Below, in pieces: positions 51,942-59,833 of a stretch of DNA of 64,000 nt. The notes beneath the pieces are model-generated. The model was not told where the DNA came from and searched no databases. It saw only the letters and a list, made by a program, of their open reading frames with translations. The stretch lies in the NCBI GenBank assembly GCA_016788865.1, contig JAEUSB010000057.1, positions 45,535 to 109,534 on the forward strand, written 5' to 3'. A program made the translations under genes and the position numbers. Source of the stretch: Leptospirales bacterium (lineage in GTDB: Bacteria > Spirochaetota > Leptospiria > Leptospirales > Leptonemataceae). Positions within the stretch are counted from its first letter, which is position 1; every line of letters starts with the position of its first letter.

Positions 51942-52811
51942 ATGTTTGATCTCGCAATTTCGCCCTGCCCGAACGATACTTTTATTTTCCACCATCTAAA
52001 GGAGACGCGCCCGGATATGCGTCTGGAGTTTGCCGACGTTGAGGAATTGAATCTGCGGGCCCTGGGTCCCAGGCGTCACGCAGTCAGCAAACTTTCGTTC
52101 TTTGCTATCTTGAAAAGCAAGGATTACAGGCTACTCGACGCGGGCGGGGCTATGGGACGTGGCTGCGGTCCGCTCCTGATTTTCCGGAAGGGATACGAGG
52201 GCGGCATTGAGAATTTGAAACGGGTCATCATTCCCGGTCGGACAACAACTGCTGCACTTTTACTTGAACTATTCTTGAGTGAAAATCATCCTTCCGCAAA
52301 AGCCGTTGAACGCATCCCCATTCGCTACGATAAGATAATACCATCATTGCTCGCAAACCCGCCGGACTTGAGCACTGCGCAAGCGCCTGCACCGACCGGC
52401 GGCCAGGAAGCCAACCCGGACGCAGACGCCGGGCTCATCATTCATGAAGACCGATTCACCTACCAGAAAGCGGGCCTCGTTGCTGCAGTGGACCTGGGAG
52501 CATGGTGGGAAAAGACCACAGGCATGCCGATTCCGCTGGGTGGGATTGTAGTTCGCAAGGATATGGGGGAGGCCTTCGCAAGCGAAATAGAGGAACAGAT
52601 TCGTGAAAGCCTGCGCGCTGCCTGGGCCAACCCGGATCGTTCCCGATCGTTTGTAAAATCGTACTCTCAATCCCTGGAAGATGATGTAATCCAATCTCAC
52701 ATTGATCTGTATGTGAACCGTTATACGGAATCCTTTGGTAGCGATGGACATGAGGCCCTGGCCGTGCTTCGCGATCGCGCAACCAGCGCGGGACTCCTCG
52801 GGCCCGGCTGA
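51942..52811 (+). CDS. mqnD: 1,4-dihydroxy-6-naphthoate synthase of the futalosine menaquinone pathway (MqnD)
   Basis: A 289-residue periplasmic-binding-protein-fold enzyme. It starts LAISPCPNDTFIFHHL, the MqnD signature, and continues with AVSKLSFFAILKSKDYRLLD, GAMGRGCGPLLIF, AGLIIHEDRFTYQ and VVRKDMGEAF. MqnD converts cyclic dehypoxanthinyl futalosine to the naphthoate, a late step in the alternative menaquinone route. No other mqn gene is in the window. The insertion around residues 145-165 (Pro/Ala/Asp-rich) is longer than usual. The start codon directly follows a hairpin that may control translation. Confidence 0.92.
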   Translation: MFDLAISPCPNDTFIFHHLKETRPDMRLEFADVEELNLRALGPRRHAVSKLSFFAILKSKDYRLLDAGGAMGRGCGPLLIFRKGYEGGIENLKRVIIPGRTTTAALLLELFLSENHPSAKAVERIPIRYDKIIPSLLANPPDLSTAQAPAPTGGQEANPDADAGLIIHEDRFTYQKAGLVAAVDLGAWWEKTTGMPIPLGGIVVRKDMGEAFASEIEEQIRESLRAAWANPDRSRSFVKSYSQSLEDDVIQSHIDLYVNRYTESFGSDGHEALAVLRDRATSAGLLGPG

Positions 52812-52915
52812 CGCGGCCCTGGATCAATGCCCCGGTGGTTGGGAGCTCCATCTCCTCGTTTCAGTCCGCATAGAAAATCGCTTTGCCAGGGCGTTCCGCA
52901 TCGATTTCTTGTTTC

Positions 52916-54298
52916 ATGCTCTCCATCAAGAATCCAGCCAACGGTCAGACAATTCAGACTCTAGAAGAGGATACTGCCGCAACCATCGCAGCCAAATTCG
53001 CGCGTGCAAGTGGCGAACAAAAGAAATGGGCCGCTCTTCCTTATTCAAACCGCGCCGCAATCATTGCAAGATTCCGAGATCTCCTGGTTGAGCGTCTTGA
53101 AGAACTGGCACAGACCATGAGCCAGGAAACCGGCAAACCGGTCACGCAGGCCAGAAACGAAATCCGGGCAACGCCTGGTCGTATCGATTTCTTCTTAACT
53201 AATGCAGAAAGCGCAATGCGCGAGGAACTTGCCGCTGAAAGCGAAGCGACGGGCGGCACAAAGGAAGTAATCTCATACGAGCCGCTTGGAGTGATTGCAA
53301 ACATCTCCGCCTGGAACTATCCTTACTTTGTTGGTTCAAACGTCTTTGTCCCGGCATTGCTAACGGGGAACACGGTGCTGTACAAACCATCTGAAATGGC
53401 CTCGCTAACCGGCCTCAAAATCGACGCTTTGCTCCATGAGGCAGGCATCCCTGCCGATGCATTCATCACCATCATTGGAGGCGGTGCCGCCGGTAGTGCC
53501 CTGCTCGATCAGAAGATTCAAGGTGTGTTCTTCACAGGCTCGTATGCCACGGGGCAAAAGATTGCACAAGCGGCAGCCAGCAAAATGATTCGCGTTCAGC
53601 TTGAACTCGGAGGGAAAGACCCGGCGTATGTCTGCGACGATGTCAATATAGAAAATGCTGCCGAATCCCTGGCAGAAGGCGCGTTTTACAATGCAGGTCA
53701 AAGTTGCTGTGCCATCGAACGAATCTACGTGCATGAAAAAGTGTACGATTCTTTCCTCGATCAGTTTCTCAAAGCCGTGAAGGGCTATTCCGTAGGCGAT
53801 CCCAAAAGCGATGCCACGTTCGTAGGACCGCTAACGCGAGCCCAGCAACTGGATATTCTCGAAGCTCAGGTAGCAGAAGCCACAGCAAAAGGAGCGCGCG
53901 TTCTCACGGGAGGAAAGCGCCTGGCCTCTCCTGGAAACTTCTTCCAACCGACTGTCATCGCTGATGCAGACCAGAACCTTCGCCTGATGCGGGAAGAAAG
54001 TTTTGGCCCCATCATCGGAATTCAAAAAGTCAGAAGTGACGCTGAGGCAATCGAGCGGATGAACGATACTGAATATGGCCTGACCGCGGGGGTTTACAGC
54101 AAAGACGAAAAGCGGGCGCATGAAATCCTGGCCCAGATGGACTCTGGCAGCGTGTACTGGAATTGCTGCGATCGCGTCAGCCCCAGGCTTCCCTGGACCG
54201 GACGTCGGCATTCAGGTATTGGTTCCACGTTATCCGTCATTGGGATCCGTGCATTTCTCCAACCAAAAGCCTGGCACCTGCGCGCTCCAAAGACTTAA
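52916..54298 (+). CDS. NAD(P)-dependent aldehyde dehydrogenase
   Basis: A 460-residue aldehyde dehydrogenase. Conserved parts are ISAWNYPYF and VLYKPSEMASLTGL (cofactor), FFTGSYATGQKIA, LELGGKDPAYV (Glu general base), NAGQSCCAIERIYV (catalytic Cys, second of the pair or the first) and ESFGPIIGIQ. It oxidises an aldehyde, perhaps a semialdehyde, to an acid; the substrate is not evident. The ATG at 52916 puts LSIKNPANGQTI, the family N-terminus, at the start. It follows mqnD by 104 bases and ends at a weak terminator. Confidence 0.92.
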   Translation: MLSIKNPANGQTIQTLEEDTAATIAAKFARASGEQKKWAALPYSNRAAIIARFRDLLVERLEELAQTMSQETGKPVTQARNEIRATPGRIDFFLTNAESAMREELAAESEATGGTKEVISYEPLGVIANISAWNYPYFVGSNVFVPALLTGNTVLYKPSEMASLTGLKIDALLHEAGIPADAFITIIGGGAAGSALLDQKIQGVFFTGSYATGQKIAQAAASKMIRVQLELGGKDPAYVCDDVNIENAAESLAEGAFYNAGQSCCAIERIYVHEKVYDSFLDQFLKAVKGYSVGDPKSDATFVGPLTRAQQLDILEAQVAEATAKGARVLTGGKRLASPGNFFQPTVIADADQNLRLMREESFGPIIGIQKVRSDAEAIERMNDTEYGLTAGVYSKDEKRAHEILAQMDSGSVYWNCCDRVSPRLPWTGRRHSGIGSTLSVIGIRAFLQPKAWHLRAPKT

Positions 54299-54316
54299 AC
54301 CCCAGGGCCGGTTTTT
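54297..54316 (+). terminator. Probable terminator of the aldehyde dehydrogenase gene
   Basis: AAACC (54297-54301) pairs with GGTTT (54310-54314) and is followed by TTT. The stem is short. Confidence 0.4.
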
Positions 54317-54566
54317 CCCCAGACTATCATACACTGCAAGTGTGACAGGTTTCGGTTGACTTTCTGAAATAATGGGAAATAGCCGGTCAGCGTCTCGCGG
54401 CCGGCCCTTCCTGATATCAACTGTCGATCCCTCCTCCAAAAAAAGAAACCACCCACGGGGGTGGGAGAAATCTGCCTGCGGCGGGTATCCTCCGAGCCTG
54501 ACGAGTCGGCAAGCTTGAAAGAAATTTGGTGTGACTCGCTGTGAATCCCCCTGATCTGGAGTATTT
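54317..54566. other. Intergenic spacer upstream of the DUF1003 gene
   Basis: About 250 bases with several small hairpins (ACACT-GCA-AGTGT near 54333, GCCGG/CCGGC near 54385-54405) and a minus-strand terminator-like hairpin described separately. The segment near 54530-54560 ends CCTGATCTGGAG before the ATG, which gives the DUF1003 gene a GGAG ribosome site. I found no match to a known riboswitch. Confidence 0.5.
54439..54464 (-). terminator. Terminator-like hairpin acting on the minus strand
   Basis: CCACCC (54449-54454), loop ACGG, GGGTGG (54459-54464). On the minus strand the stem is followed by TTTC and TTTTTTT. No minus-strand gene ends here, so it would stop antisense transcription running toward the aldehyde dehydrogenase gene. 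Confidence 0.6.
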
Positions 54567-55262
54567 ATGAACCAGGCTGTGTGTGAAATTTGCAAGGGCC
54601 GATTTCCCGAATCGCATTTGATCTCAGAACACGCCATGCGGCATGAAATCGAAGCCCTGATTCAGAAGAACTGTCCTACATGGAAGAGCGCGAGTCGAAT
54701 TTGCAAGAAGGACTTCGATGCATTCCGCACGAGATACCTGGTCGATATTATCGAAGAAGAAAAAGGCAGCATTGAAGTTCTTGAACAGGCAGTCATCGAC
54801 AACATCAAAGCAAACGAGATTATCACCCTGAACACAAATCGCTCCCGGGAACCGGTAACCTTTGGTGAGCGCGTCGCCGACGCAGTGGCTGCTTTTGGTG
54901 GAAGCTGGAAATTCATTATCGCCTTCTTCAGTCTGCTGATCCTCTGGATTTTCGGCAACAGTTTGTACCTGATCTTCCGGCCTTTTGACCCCTATCCTTT
55001 CATTCTCTTGAACTTAATCCTCTCCTGTCTGGCTGCTATTCAAGCGCCTATTATCATGATGAGTCAAAATCGCCAGGAAACGAAGGATCGCCTCCGATCA
55101 GAAAACGATTACAAGATAAATCTCAAATCCGAAATCGAAATCAGGACCCTGCATGAGAAAGTAGACCACCTGCTATTGAATCAGTGGTCAAAGATGGTGA
55201 AGATCCAGGAAATTCAGATCGAGATTCTTGAGGAGATTCGAACCCGCCTGGATCGGAGTTGA
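54567..55262 (+). CDS. DUF1003-type membrane protein with N-terminal Cys/His motif
   Basis: A 231-residue protein. The N-terminus has CEICKGRFPESHLISEH, a small zinc-knuckle-like motif, and a later Cys. Residues 105-165 are the DUF1003 core: FGERVADAVAAFGGSWKFII, two membrane helices separated by FRPFDPYPFILLNLILS, and APIIMMSQNRQ. The C-terminal 60 residues form a coiled coil (IEIRTLHEKVDHLLLNQWSK). Function unknown to me. GGAG precedes the ATG. It is followed by repeat copy 2 in the spacer to the convergent M48 gene. Confidence 0.83.
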   Translation: MNQAVCEICKGRFPESHLISEHAMRHEIEALIQKNCPTWKSASRICKKDFDAFRTRYLVDIIEEEKGSIEVLEQAVIDNIKANEIITLNTNRSREPVTFGERVADAVAAFGGSWKFIIAFFSLLILWIFGNSLYLIFRPFDPYPFILLNLILSCLAAIQAPIIMMSQNRQETKDRLRSENDYKINLKSEIEIRTLHEKVDHLLLNQWSKMVKIQEIQIEILEEIRTRLDRS

Positions 55263-55448
55263 GCTTACCGCAGCGACGTTACACGGCATTTGATAATTCC
55301 CGCAACCCCGGCCAGGGATCAAGCGTGTGGCCGCTCTCGGACATCCATGTCCTTCGCGGCACCTCGCCCTCCGTGGCGAATGGCCCCGGCCCGCGTCCAA
55401 CTCCTAAACCAGTTCGCGACAAGACCCCCGCAGATTTATCCAGTGAGA
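55263..55448. other. Intergenic spacer left of repeat copy 2
   Basis: About 185 bases without a supported gene. It has small hairpins such as GGACAT-CC-ATGTCC near 55338 and TCGCC-CTCCGT-GGCGA near 55367. Reading frames across it have no ribosome site. Confidence 0.5.
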
Positions 55449-55528
55449 AGAGCGCGACGCCGCGCAGTGAGTCGGATACGAACGGCCCTCGGCTCGGAAC
55501 ACCGCGCCGAGGGGCAGGCGCGCGCTCT
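55449..55528 (+). repeat. Structured intergenic repeat, copy 2
   Basis: The outer helix is AGAGCGCG-(A)-CGCC (55449-55461) with GGCGCGCGCTCT (55517-55528), twelve pairs with one bulged base. The core AGTGAGTCGGATACGAACG (55466-55484) equals copy 1. The inner helix is CCCTCGGC (55486-55493) with GCCGAGGG (55506-55513), loop TCGGAACACCGC with one change from copy 1. It lies between convergent genes. A CCCCGCGCGGGG palindrome follows at 55538-55549. Confidence 0.75.
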
Positions 55529-55563
55529 CACCGGCAACCCCGCGCGGGGGCCGCCAGAGCGAC

Positions 55564-56379
55564 TTAAAGTCTGCAGGCCGGGTTTTTACCAAGCGATTGA
55601 GCCTGGGCACGCGTGCTCAGAGCTTTGTTCATATTCGCCTGAAGTTCCTTGATACGGGTTTCGCTCGATGGATGCGTTGACATGAATTGAGGAGTTTTTG
55701 AACCTCCGGCGGCACTCATATTCTTCCAGAGCATAATACTCTGTGTTGGATCAAATCCAGCTTTTGCCATGAGATCGAGCCCAACCAGGTCGGCTTCACT
55801 TTCCTGACTGCGACCAAAAGGCATAACTACACCATACTGCGCGCCAAGTCCAATTCCTGCCATGATGGTTCCCTTCAATGGATTATCAGCTGAAATCATC
55901 TTGTCCATCATGCCTACACCCACACCGGCCAGTGTTCCACTCTGCATGCGCGATGCACCGTGACGTTTGATTACGTGTCCAACTTCATGGCCCAGAACGG
56001 CAGCAAGCATATCCTGGTTTGTGGCTACGGGAAACAGACCTGTGTGAACGCCAATCTTTCCGCCTGGCAATGCAAACGCGTTTGCAGACGGCTCTTGAAA
56101 TACCACAATCTCCCAGTCCTTTACACCGGTTGGATCTTGAGTAATGGAAATGATAGAGTTAGCTACGCAACGCACATACGCGTTCGCGCGTGGATCGTTC
56201 GAGACTGGAATTTTCTTTTTCAGGTCTTCAAATGCTGCTGCTCCCAGATCAGCCATTTCAGCATCGGAAGCCCCTGCACCGCCGCCGAGGCCGCCCAGAC
56301 CAGGTAGTGACTCACATTTGAACGAAAGAATACAGGACAGAATTAGCGCAACAGCGCCCACTTTTTGGAGATGATTCAT
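55564..56379 (-). CDS. M48-family zinc metalloprotease lipoprotein
   Basis: A 271-residue envelope protease. The leader ends in LSFKC, a plausible spirochaete lipobox, followed by a Gly-rich stretch. The active site is AAVLGHEVGHVIKRHGASRM (HExxH) with the third ligand in SQESEADLVGLDLM (ESEAD), the standard M48 pair. ALPGGKIGVHTGLF is also a family mark. It is BepA/LoiP-like and probably handles misfolded outer-membrane proteins. ATG 56379 is the best start. It is convergent with the DUF1003 gene and divergent from the coiled-coil gene. Confidence 0.9.
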   Translation of the reverse strand: MNHLQKVGAVALILSCILSFKCESLPGLGGLGGGAGASDAEMADLGAAAFEDLKKKIPVSNDPRANAYVRCVANSIISITQDPTGVKDWEIVVFQEPSANAFALPGGKIGVHTGLFPVATNQDMLAAVLGHEVGHVIKRHGASRMQSGTLAGVGVGMMDKMISADNPLKGTIMAGIGLGAQYGVVMPFGRSQESEADLVGLDLMAKAGFDPTQSIMLWKNMSAAGGSKTPQFMSTHPSSETRIKELQANMNKALSTRAQAQSLGKNPACRL

Positions 56380-56434
56380 GCAGCCATTTAACGATTCGTG
56401 CTCAGCATGCCAACAATTTTGCACCGGGAATCCC

Positions 56435-56468
56435 TTGCGGTTTCGCTCTTGACCGGGTGTTATATAAC
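56435..56468 (+). promoter_or_regulatory. Possible promoter/operator of the coiled-coil and cyclase genes
   Basis: TTGCGG (56435-56440), 17 bases, then TGTTAT, a fair -35/-10 arrangement. It overlaps GTTATATAAC (56459-56468), a perfect 10-base palindrome. Weak evidence, in the right place about 50 bases before the first ATG. Confidence 0.3.
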
Positions 56469-56515
56469 CCAGAACCTAGCGAGGGCACAGGCCTGAGGCC
56501 TTGCCGGGGGTATTC

Positions 56516-56824
56516 ATGTCCGAAAGCGTCTTAAAAAAACTGTCCGAGAAACTGGCCGAATGGGACGGCGAGCTTGCATCGCTGAAGGCTAAGGCTTCCA
56601 GCAGCGCAGGTGAGCAAAAACAGAACTTCGATCGCCTCTCAGCCGATCTGGCCACCCAGACCGCACAGATCAAAGCAAAGATCGAAGAACTTAAGAACAA
56701 GAGCCCGGATGAAATCAAGGCGCAGGCCGATGATCTACTCCGTTCAGCATCAGGTAAGATCAGCGATGGTCTGAAGAACCTGGCTGCGTTCTTCGAGTCA
56801 AAAGCAAAGAAAACTGGCGATTGA
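56516..56824 (+). CDS. Small coiled-coil protein
   Basis: A 102-residue soluble protein, nearly all helix with heptad spacing and many Lys, Glu, Ala and Ser (LKKLSEKLAEWDGELASLKA, IKAKIEELKNKSPDEIKAQA). It looks like a phasin or apolipoprotein-like amphipathic coil; no family is recognised. The start ATG at 56516 follows GGGGG. Its stop shares one base with the start of the cyclase gene, so the two are made together and the coil may bind or tune the cyclase. Confidence 0.7.
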   Translation: MSESVLKKLSEKLAEWDGELASLKAKASSSAGEQKQNFDRLSADLATQTAQIKAKIEELKNKSPDEIKAQADDLLRSASGKISDGLKNLAAFFESKAKKTGD

Positions 56825-58281
56825 TGGCCAGACCGTCAGAGCGCAGAAACACAGTGCGGCGCGCGGTGGATGGTTCATCCAGCGCGCAAATCCGCCAGCT
56901 TGAGGCTGAGAACAGTCGCCTCAAAAGCCTTCTCGGAGTCTCAAAAGAGATGATGAGCGAGGTTCACCTCGACAAACTACTAGAACTCATCATGCACCGG
57001 GTCACGTCCGTAATGAACGCGGAACGCAGCAGCCTTTTCCTTCTCGATCACAAGACAGACGAGTTGTACGCCCAGGTCGCCCAGGGTTTGAACACCAAGC
57101 AGGTTAGATTCCCAAATGGAAAAGGGATAGCCGGGCACGTGGGAAAGACCGGGGAAACAATCAATATCAAAGATGCCTACCAGGACCCCCGATTCAATCG
57201 GGACTTTGACCGGAAAAGCGGCTTCAGAACTCGCTCCATCCTATGCATGCCAATTCGCAATACCCGAAAAAAGATTATTGGAGTGGCTCAGGTCCTGAAC
57301 AAGAAAGAAGAGAGCGCAATCTTCACCCGCGACGACGAGTCCCTTCTGCAAGCTTTCTCTTCGATTGCGGCCATCTCGCTTGAAAATGCATTCGCCTACG
57401 ACACCATCAGCCGCACAATGCAGACCTTTGAAAAATTTGTGCCGCCGCGCTATCTCAGTAGCATTGCGCGCGAAGGTCTTGAAAGCATTCGCGTAGGAAA
57501 TGTTGAGCAAGTGGACGTTTCCGTTCTATTTTCTGACATTCGCAATTTTACCACGCTGGCCGAAAAGATGAAGCCCCACGACGTTCTCCAGTTTCTAAAC
57601 GAGTACCTCAAGCGAATGAGCATCGCCATTTCCAAACACAATGGTTTCGTAGATAAGTTCATAGGCGATGCTATCATGGCCATCTTTGAGACGGGACACC
57701 CTGGCGCCGCCGTTCGAGCAGGCATTGACATGCTACGCGCCCTTACCGTCTACAATCGTGAGCTCAAGAAGAAGAATATTCCGCCTATTGGTATTGGCAT
57801 CGGCATTCACTTTGGTTCGGCCGTGCTCGGAACAGTTGGATCAGAAACGCGTATGGATTCGACTGTTCTGGGAGATACGGTGAATCTTTCTGCGCGGATG
57901 GAAGGCCTCACGAAAATGTACGGCTGTCCGCTGATGGTAACTGAATCAGTTGCGACCCGCGTTGGAAACAGCTTTCAGTTGCGTGAAGTTGATACAGTCC
58001 GCGTCAAGGGAAAAGACAAACCAATACGCATTTATGAAGTTTACGATCAAGACGCGCCCGCCTTGAAAAAACTCAAAACAAAGAGCAAGACCGCTTTGCA
58101 TTCCGGCATCGCCTCGTATAAGAAAAAGGACTGGGCAAAGGCATTGAGCTACTTCGAGCCGGCGCACCGCGCATTTCGCAAGGATACCGTTCTGACCATG
58201 TACATTGCCCGTTGTAAGAAGTATATGCAGGAAGGAGTGGAACCAGACTGGGATGGTTCCGTTAAACTGTACGAGAAGTAA
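56824..58281 (+). CDS. Class III adenylate cyclase with GAF sensor domain
   Basis: A 485-residue cytoplasmic enzyme. Residues 20-40 are a coil, 45-195 a GAF domain (LFLLDHKTDELYAQVAQG, GKGIAGHVGKTGETINI), 230-410 the cyclase: FSDIRNFTTL (metal Asp 238), FVDKFIGDAIMAIF (Lys 278 for ATP, metal Asp 282) and STVLGDTVNLSARMEG (Asn 354, Arg 358). All catalytic residues are present, pointing to cyclic AMP. The C-terminal 75 residues are TPR-like. A ligand or redox signal through GAF should control it. It is coupled to the small coiled-coil gene and ends 5 bases before the first MBOAT gene. Confidence 0.92.
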   Translation: MARPSERRNTVRRAVDGSSSAQIRQLEAENSRLKSLLGVSKEMMSEVHLDKLLELIMHRVTSVMNAERSSLFLLDHKTDELYAQVAQGLNTKQVRFPNGKGIAGHVGKTGETINIKDAYQDPRFNRDFDRKSGFRTRSILCMPIRNTRKKIIGVAQVLNKKEESAIFTRDDESLLQAFSSIAAISLENAFAYDTISRTMQTFEKFVPPRYLSSIAREGLESIRVGNVEQVDVSVLFSDIRNFTTLAEKMKPHDVLQFLNEYLKRMSIAISKHNGFVDKFIGDAIMAIFETGHPGAAVRAGIDMLRALTVYNRELKKKNIPPIGIGIGIHFGSAVLGTVGSETRMDSTVLGDTVNLSARMEGLTKMYGCPLMVTESVATRVGNSFQLREVDTVRVKGKDKPIRIYEVYDQDAPALKKLKTKSKTALHSGIASYKKKDWAKALSYFEPAHRAFRKDTVLTMYIARCKKYMQEGVEPDWDGSVKLYEK

Positions 58282-58286
58282 TCCAT

Positions 58287-59825
58287 ATGAATTTTACCTC
58301 ATTCCATTTTGTGCTCTTCTTTTTTATCACTCTGACTCTGGGGCATATCCTCAAGAATCGAACGCAGCGGATTTTTCTGTGGATCGCATCGTACTATTTT
58401 TACGGGGTTTTTGAGCCGTTTTACCTGGTTCTGATCCTGATCTCAACAACGTGGGATTACTTTTCCGGAATCGCAATTGATTCGCGGATCCGGCGAGATG
58501 AAGGTATTGCACTCAGCGGGTTTCGCGAAAGGCTTTCACGTTTCCCAAAAAAGACGTGGGTCATTCTCTCCGTAATCTTCAACCTCTGTCTGCTTGGATA
58601 TTTTAAGTACACGAATTTTGGAATTCAGGTATTCAATGACCTGCAACCGCTTGGATCCACCGTATTCTCCTGGCCCACTCAATACATCCTGCTTCCAGTC
58701 GGAATTTCCTTCTATACCTTCATGTCAATGTCGTACACAGTTGATGTGTATCGCGGCGTCGTAAAGGCCAGGGAGAATTTTGTTGATTTTGCCCTCTACA
58801 TTTGCTTTTTCCCGCACCTGGTCGCCGGGCCAATCGTTCGGCCAAATACCTTTTTTTCAAAGCTGGACAATCGCCTCCCCGTAGATCGCGAAGCTGTCAT
58901 GATTGCAATCTCACGCATTGTCGTGGGATTCTTTCGCAAACTGGTTCTAGCAGACAACATCGCGCCGGTTGTAAATGCTGTTTTCAAGAATCCTGAGCAC
59001 TACAGCACACCGGACGTATGGCTTGCCGCCCTCTGCTTTGGATTCCAGATCTATTTTGACTTCGCCGGCTATACGGACATTGCCCGCGGCGTGGCCCGTC
59101 TATTTGGCTTCGAATTTGAAGTGAACTTCAACTACCCAATGGCTTCCGCGTCAATCAAGGATCACTGGGAACGCTGGCATCTGTCACTGGCATCGTGGGT
59201 CCGTGATTATATCTTCATTCCGCTCGGCGGAAGTCGCGGTGGATCGTTTCGCACCTATTTGAATATTTTCCTGTCCTGGTCTTTTGTTGGAATCTGGCAC
59301 GGCGCGGCCTACCATTTTGTAGCCTGGGGGCTATGGCAGGCGGTGATGCTCTCCGTTCATCGCGCCTATTCGAGCACCAGAGTTGCTTTTTTCCTGAATG
59401 AGAAAGGCGGAATGGCGTATAACGTCCTGGCAAGGATCATCACCATGTGGGCACTCACTTTTGGATTTGTTTGGTTTAGAGCCGATCAGATCACCATCGG
59501 GAACCTCATGATCGGTAGAATGTACGGCATTCCCGATATCCATGTGACGTGGGCTGCGATCAAAGCCTGGATATTTGGAACCGGTGCATTGAGCAGCATT
59601 GGGGCCACTCTCGGCGGGATTGCAATTCCCTCGCAGCTGAATCAGTACTGGATTGTCGCAGTGCTCTATTTCGTGTATGAGTATTTCTTTGCGATCTACA
59701 GGCTATCCACGTTCCGAAAACCGGAGAACCGAGGAAAGTGGATCGCACTGATGATCTTCATGTTGTTCTGTATCATTACGCTGAGCTCGGCGGACAGCGC
59801 TAATTTCTTGTATTTCCAATTCTGA
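58287..59825 (+). CDS. MBOAT-family O-acyltransferase (AlgI-like), copy 1
   Basis: A 512-residue polytopic membrane protein of the MBOAT family. The AlgI-type core is visible: FFPHLVAGPIVRP, FADNIAP-type segment, FDFAGYTDIARG, WERWHLSLASWVRDYIFIPLGG, and the catalytic His in IWHGAAYHFVAWG. It transfers acyl groups, usually acetyl, across the membrane to a surface polymer. It is followed 8 bases later by an SGNH-type protein, the usual partner that finishes the transfer. Length is normal for AlgI relatives. Confidence 0.92.
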   Translation: MNFTSFHFVLFFFITLTLGHILKNRTQRIFLWIASYYFYGVFEPFYLVLILISTTWDYFSGIAIDSRIRRDEGIALSGFRERLSRFPKKTWVILSVIFNLCLLGYFKYTNFGIQVFNDLQPLGSTVFSWPTQYILLPVGISFYTFMSMSYTVDVYRGVVKARENFVDFALYICFFPHLVAGPIVRPNTFFSKLDNRLPVDREAVMIAISRIVVGFFRKLVLADNIAPVVNAVFKNPEHYSTPDVWLAALCFGFQIYFDFAGYTDIARGVARLFGFEFEVNFNYPMASASIKDHWERWHLSLASWVRDYIFIPLGGSRGGSFRTYLNIFLSWSFVGIWHGAAYHFVAWGLWQAVMLSVHRAYSSTRVAFFLNEKGGMAYNVLARIITMWALTFGFVWFRADQITIGNLMIGRMYGIPDIHVTWAAIKAWIFGTGALSSIGATLGGIAIPSQLNQYWIVAVLYFVYEYFFAIYRLSTFRKPENRGKWIALMIFMLFCIITLSSADSANFLYFQF

Positions 59826-59833
59826 AGGTAGAG

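Noticed and set aside
51644..51949. Open frames across repeat copy 1 and the similar peptide in copy 2 (SESDTN-PRLGTPR on plus, GRSYPTH on minus)
   Set aside because: The peptide similarity follows from the shared DNA. The copies differ at adjacent bases in the helices without regard to codon position, and no start with ribosome site is present.
54441..54566. Resemblance of GGGGGTGGGAG and CCTGATCTGG upstream of the DUF1003 gene to a TPP riboswitch
   Set aside because: The CTGAGA element and the closing CCAG stem of the TPP aptamer are missing, and the downstream gene has no thiamine link.
55538..55549. CCCCGCGCGGGG palindrome as a terminator for the M48 gene
   Set aside because: There is almost no loop and no T run on the minus strand, so rho-independent termination is not supported.
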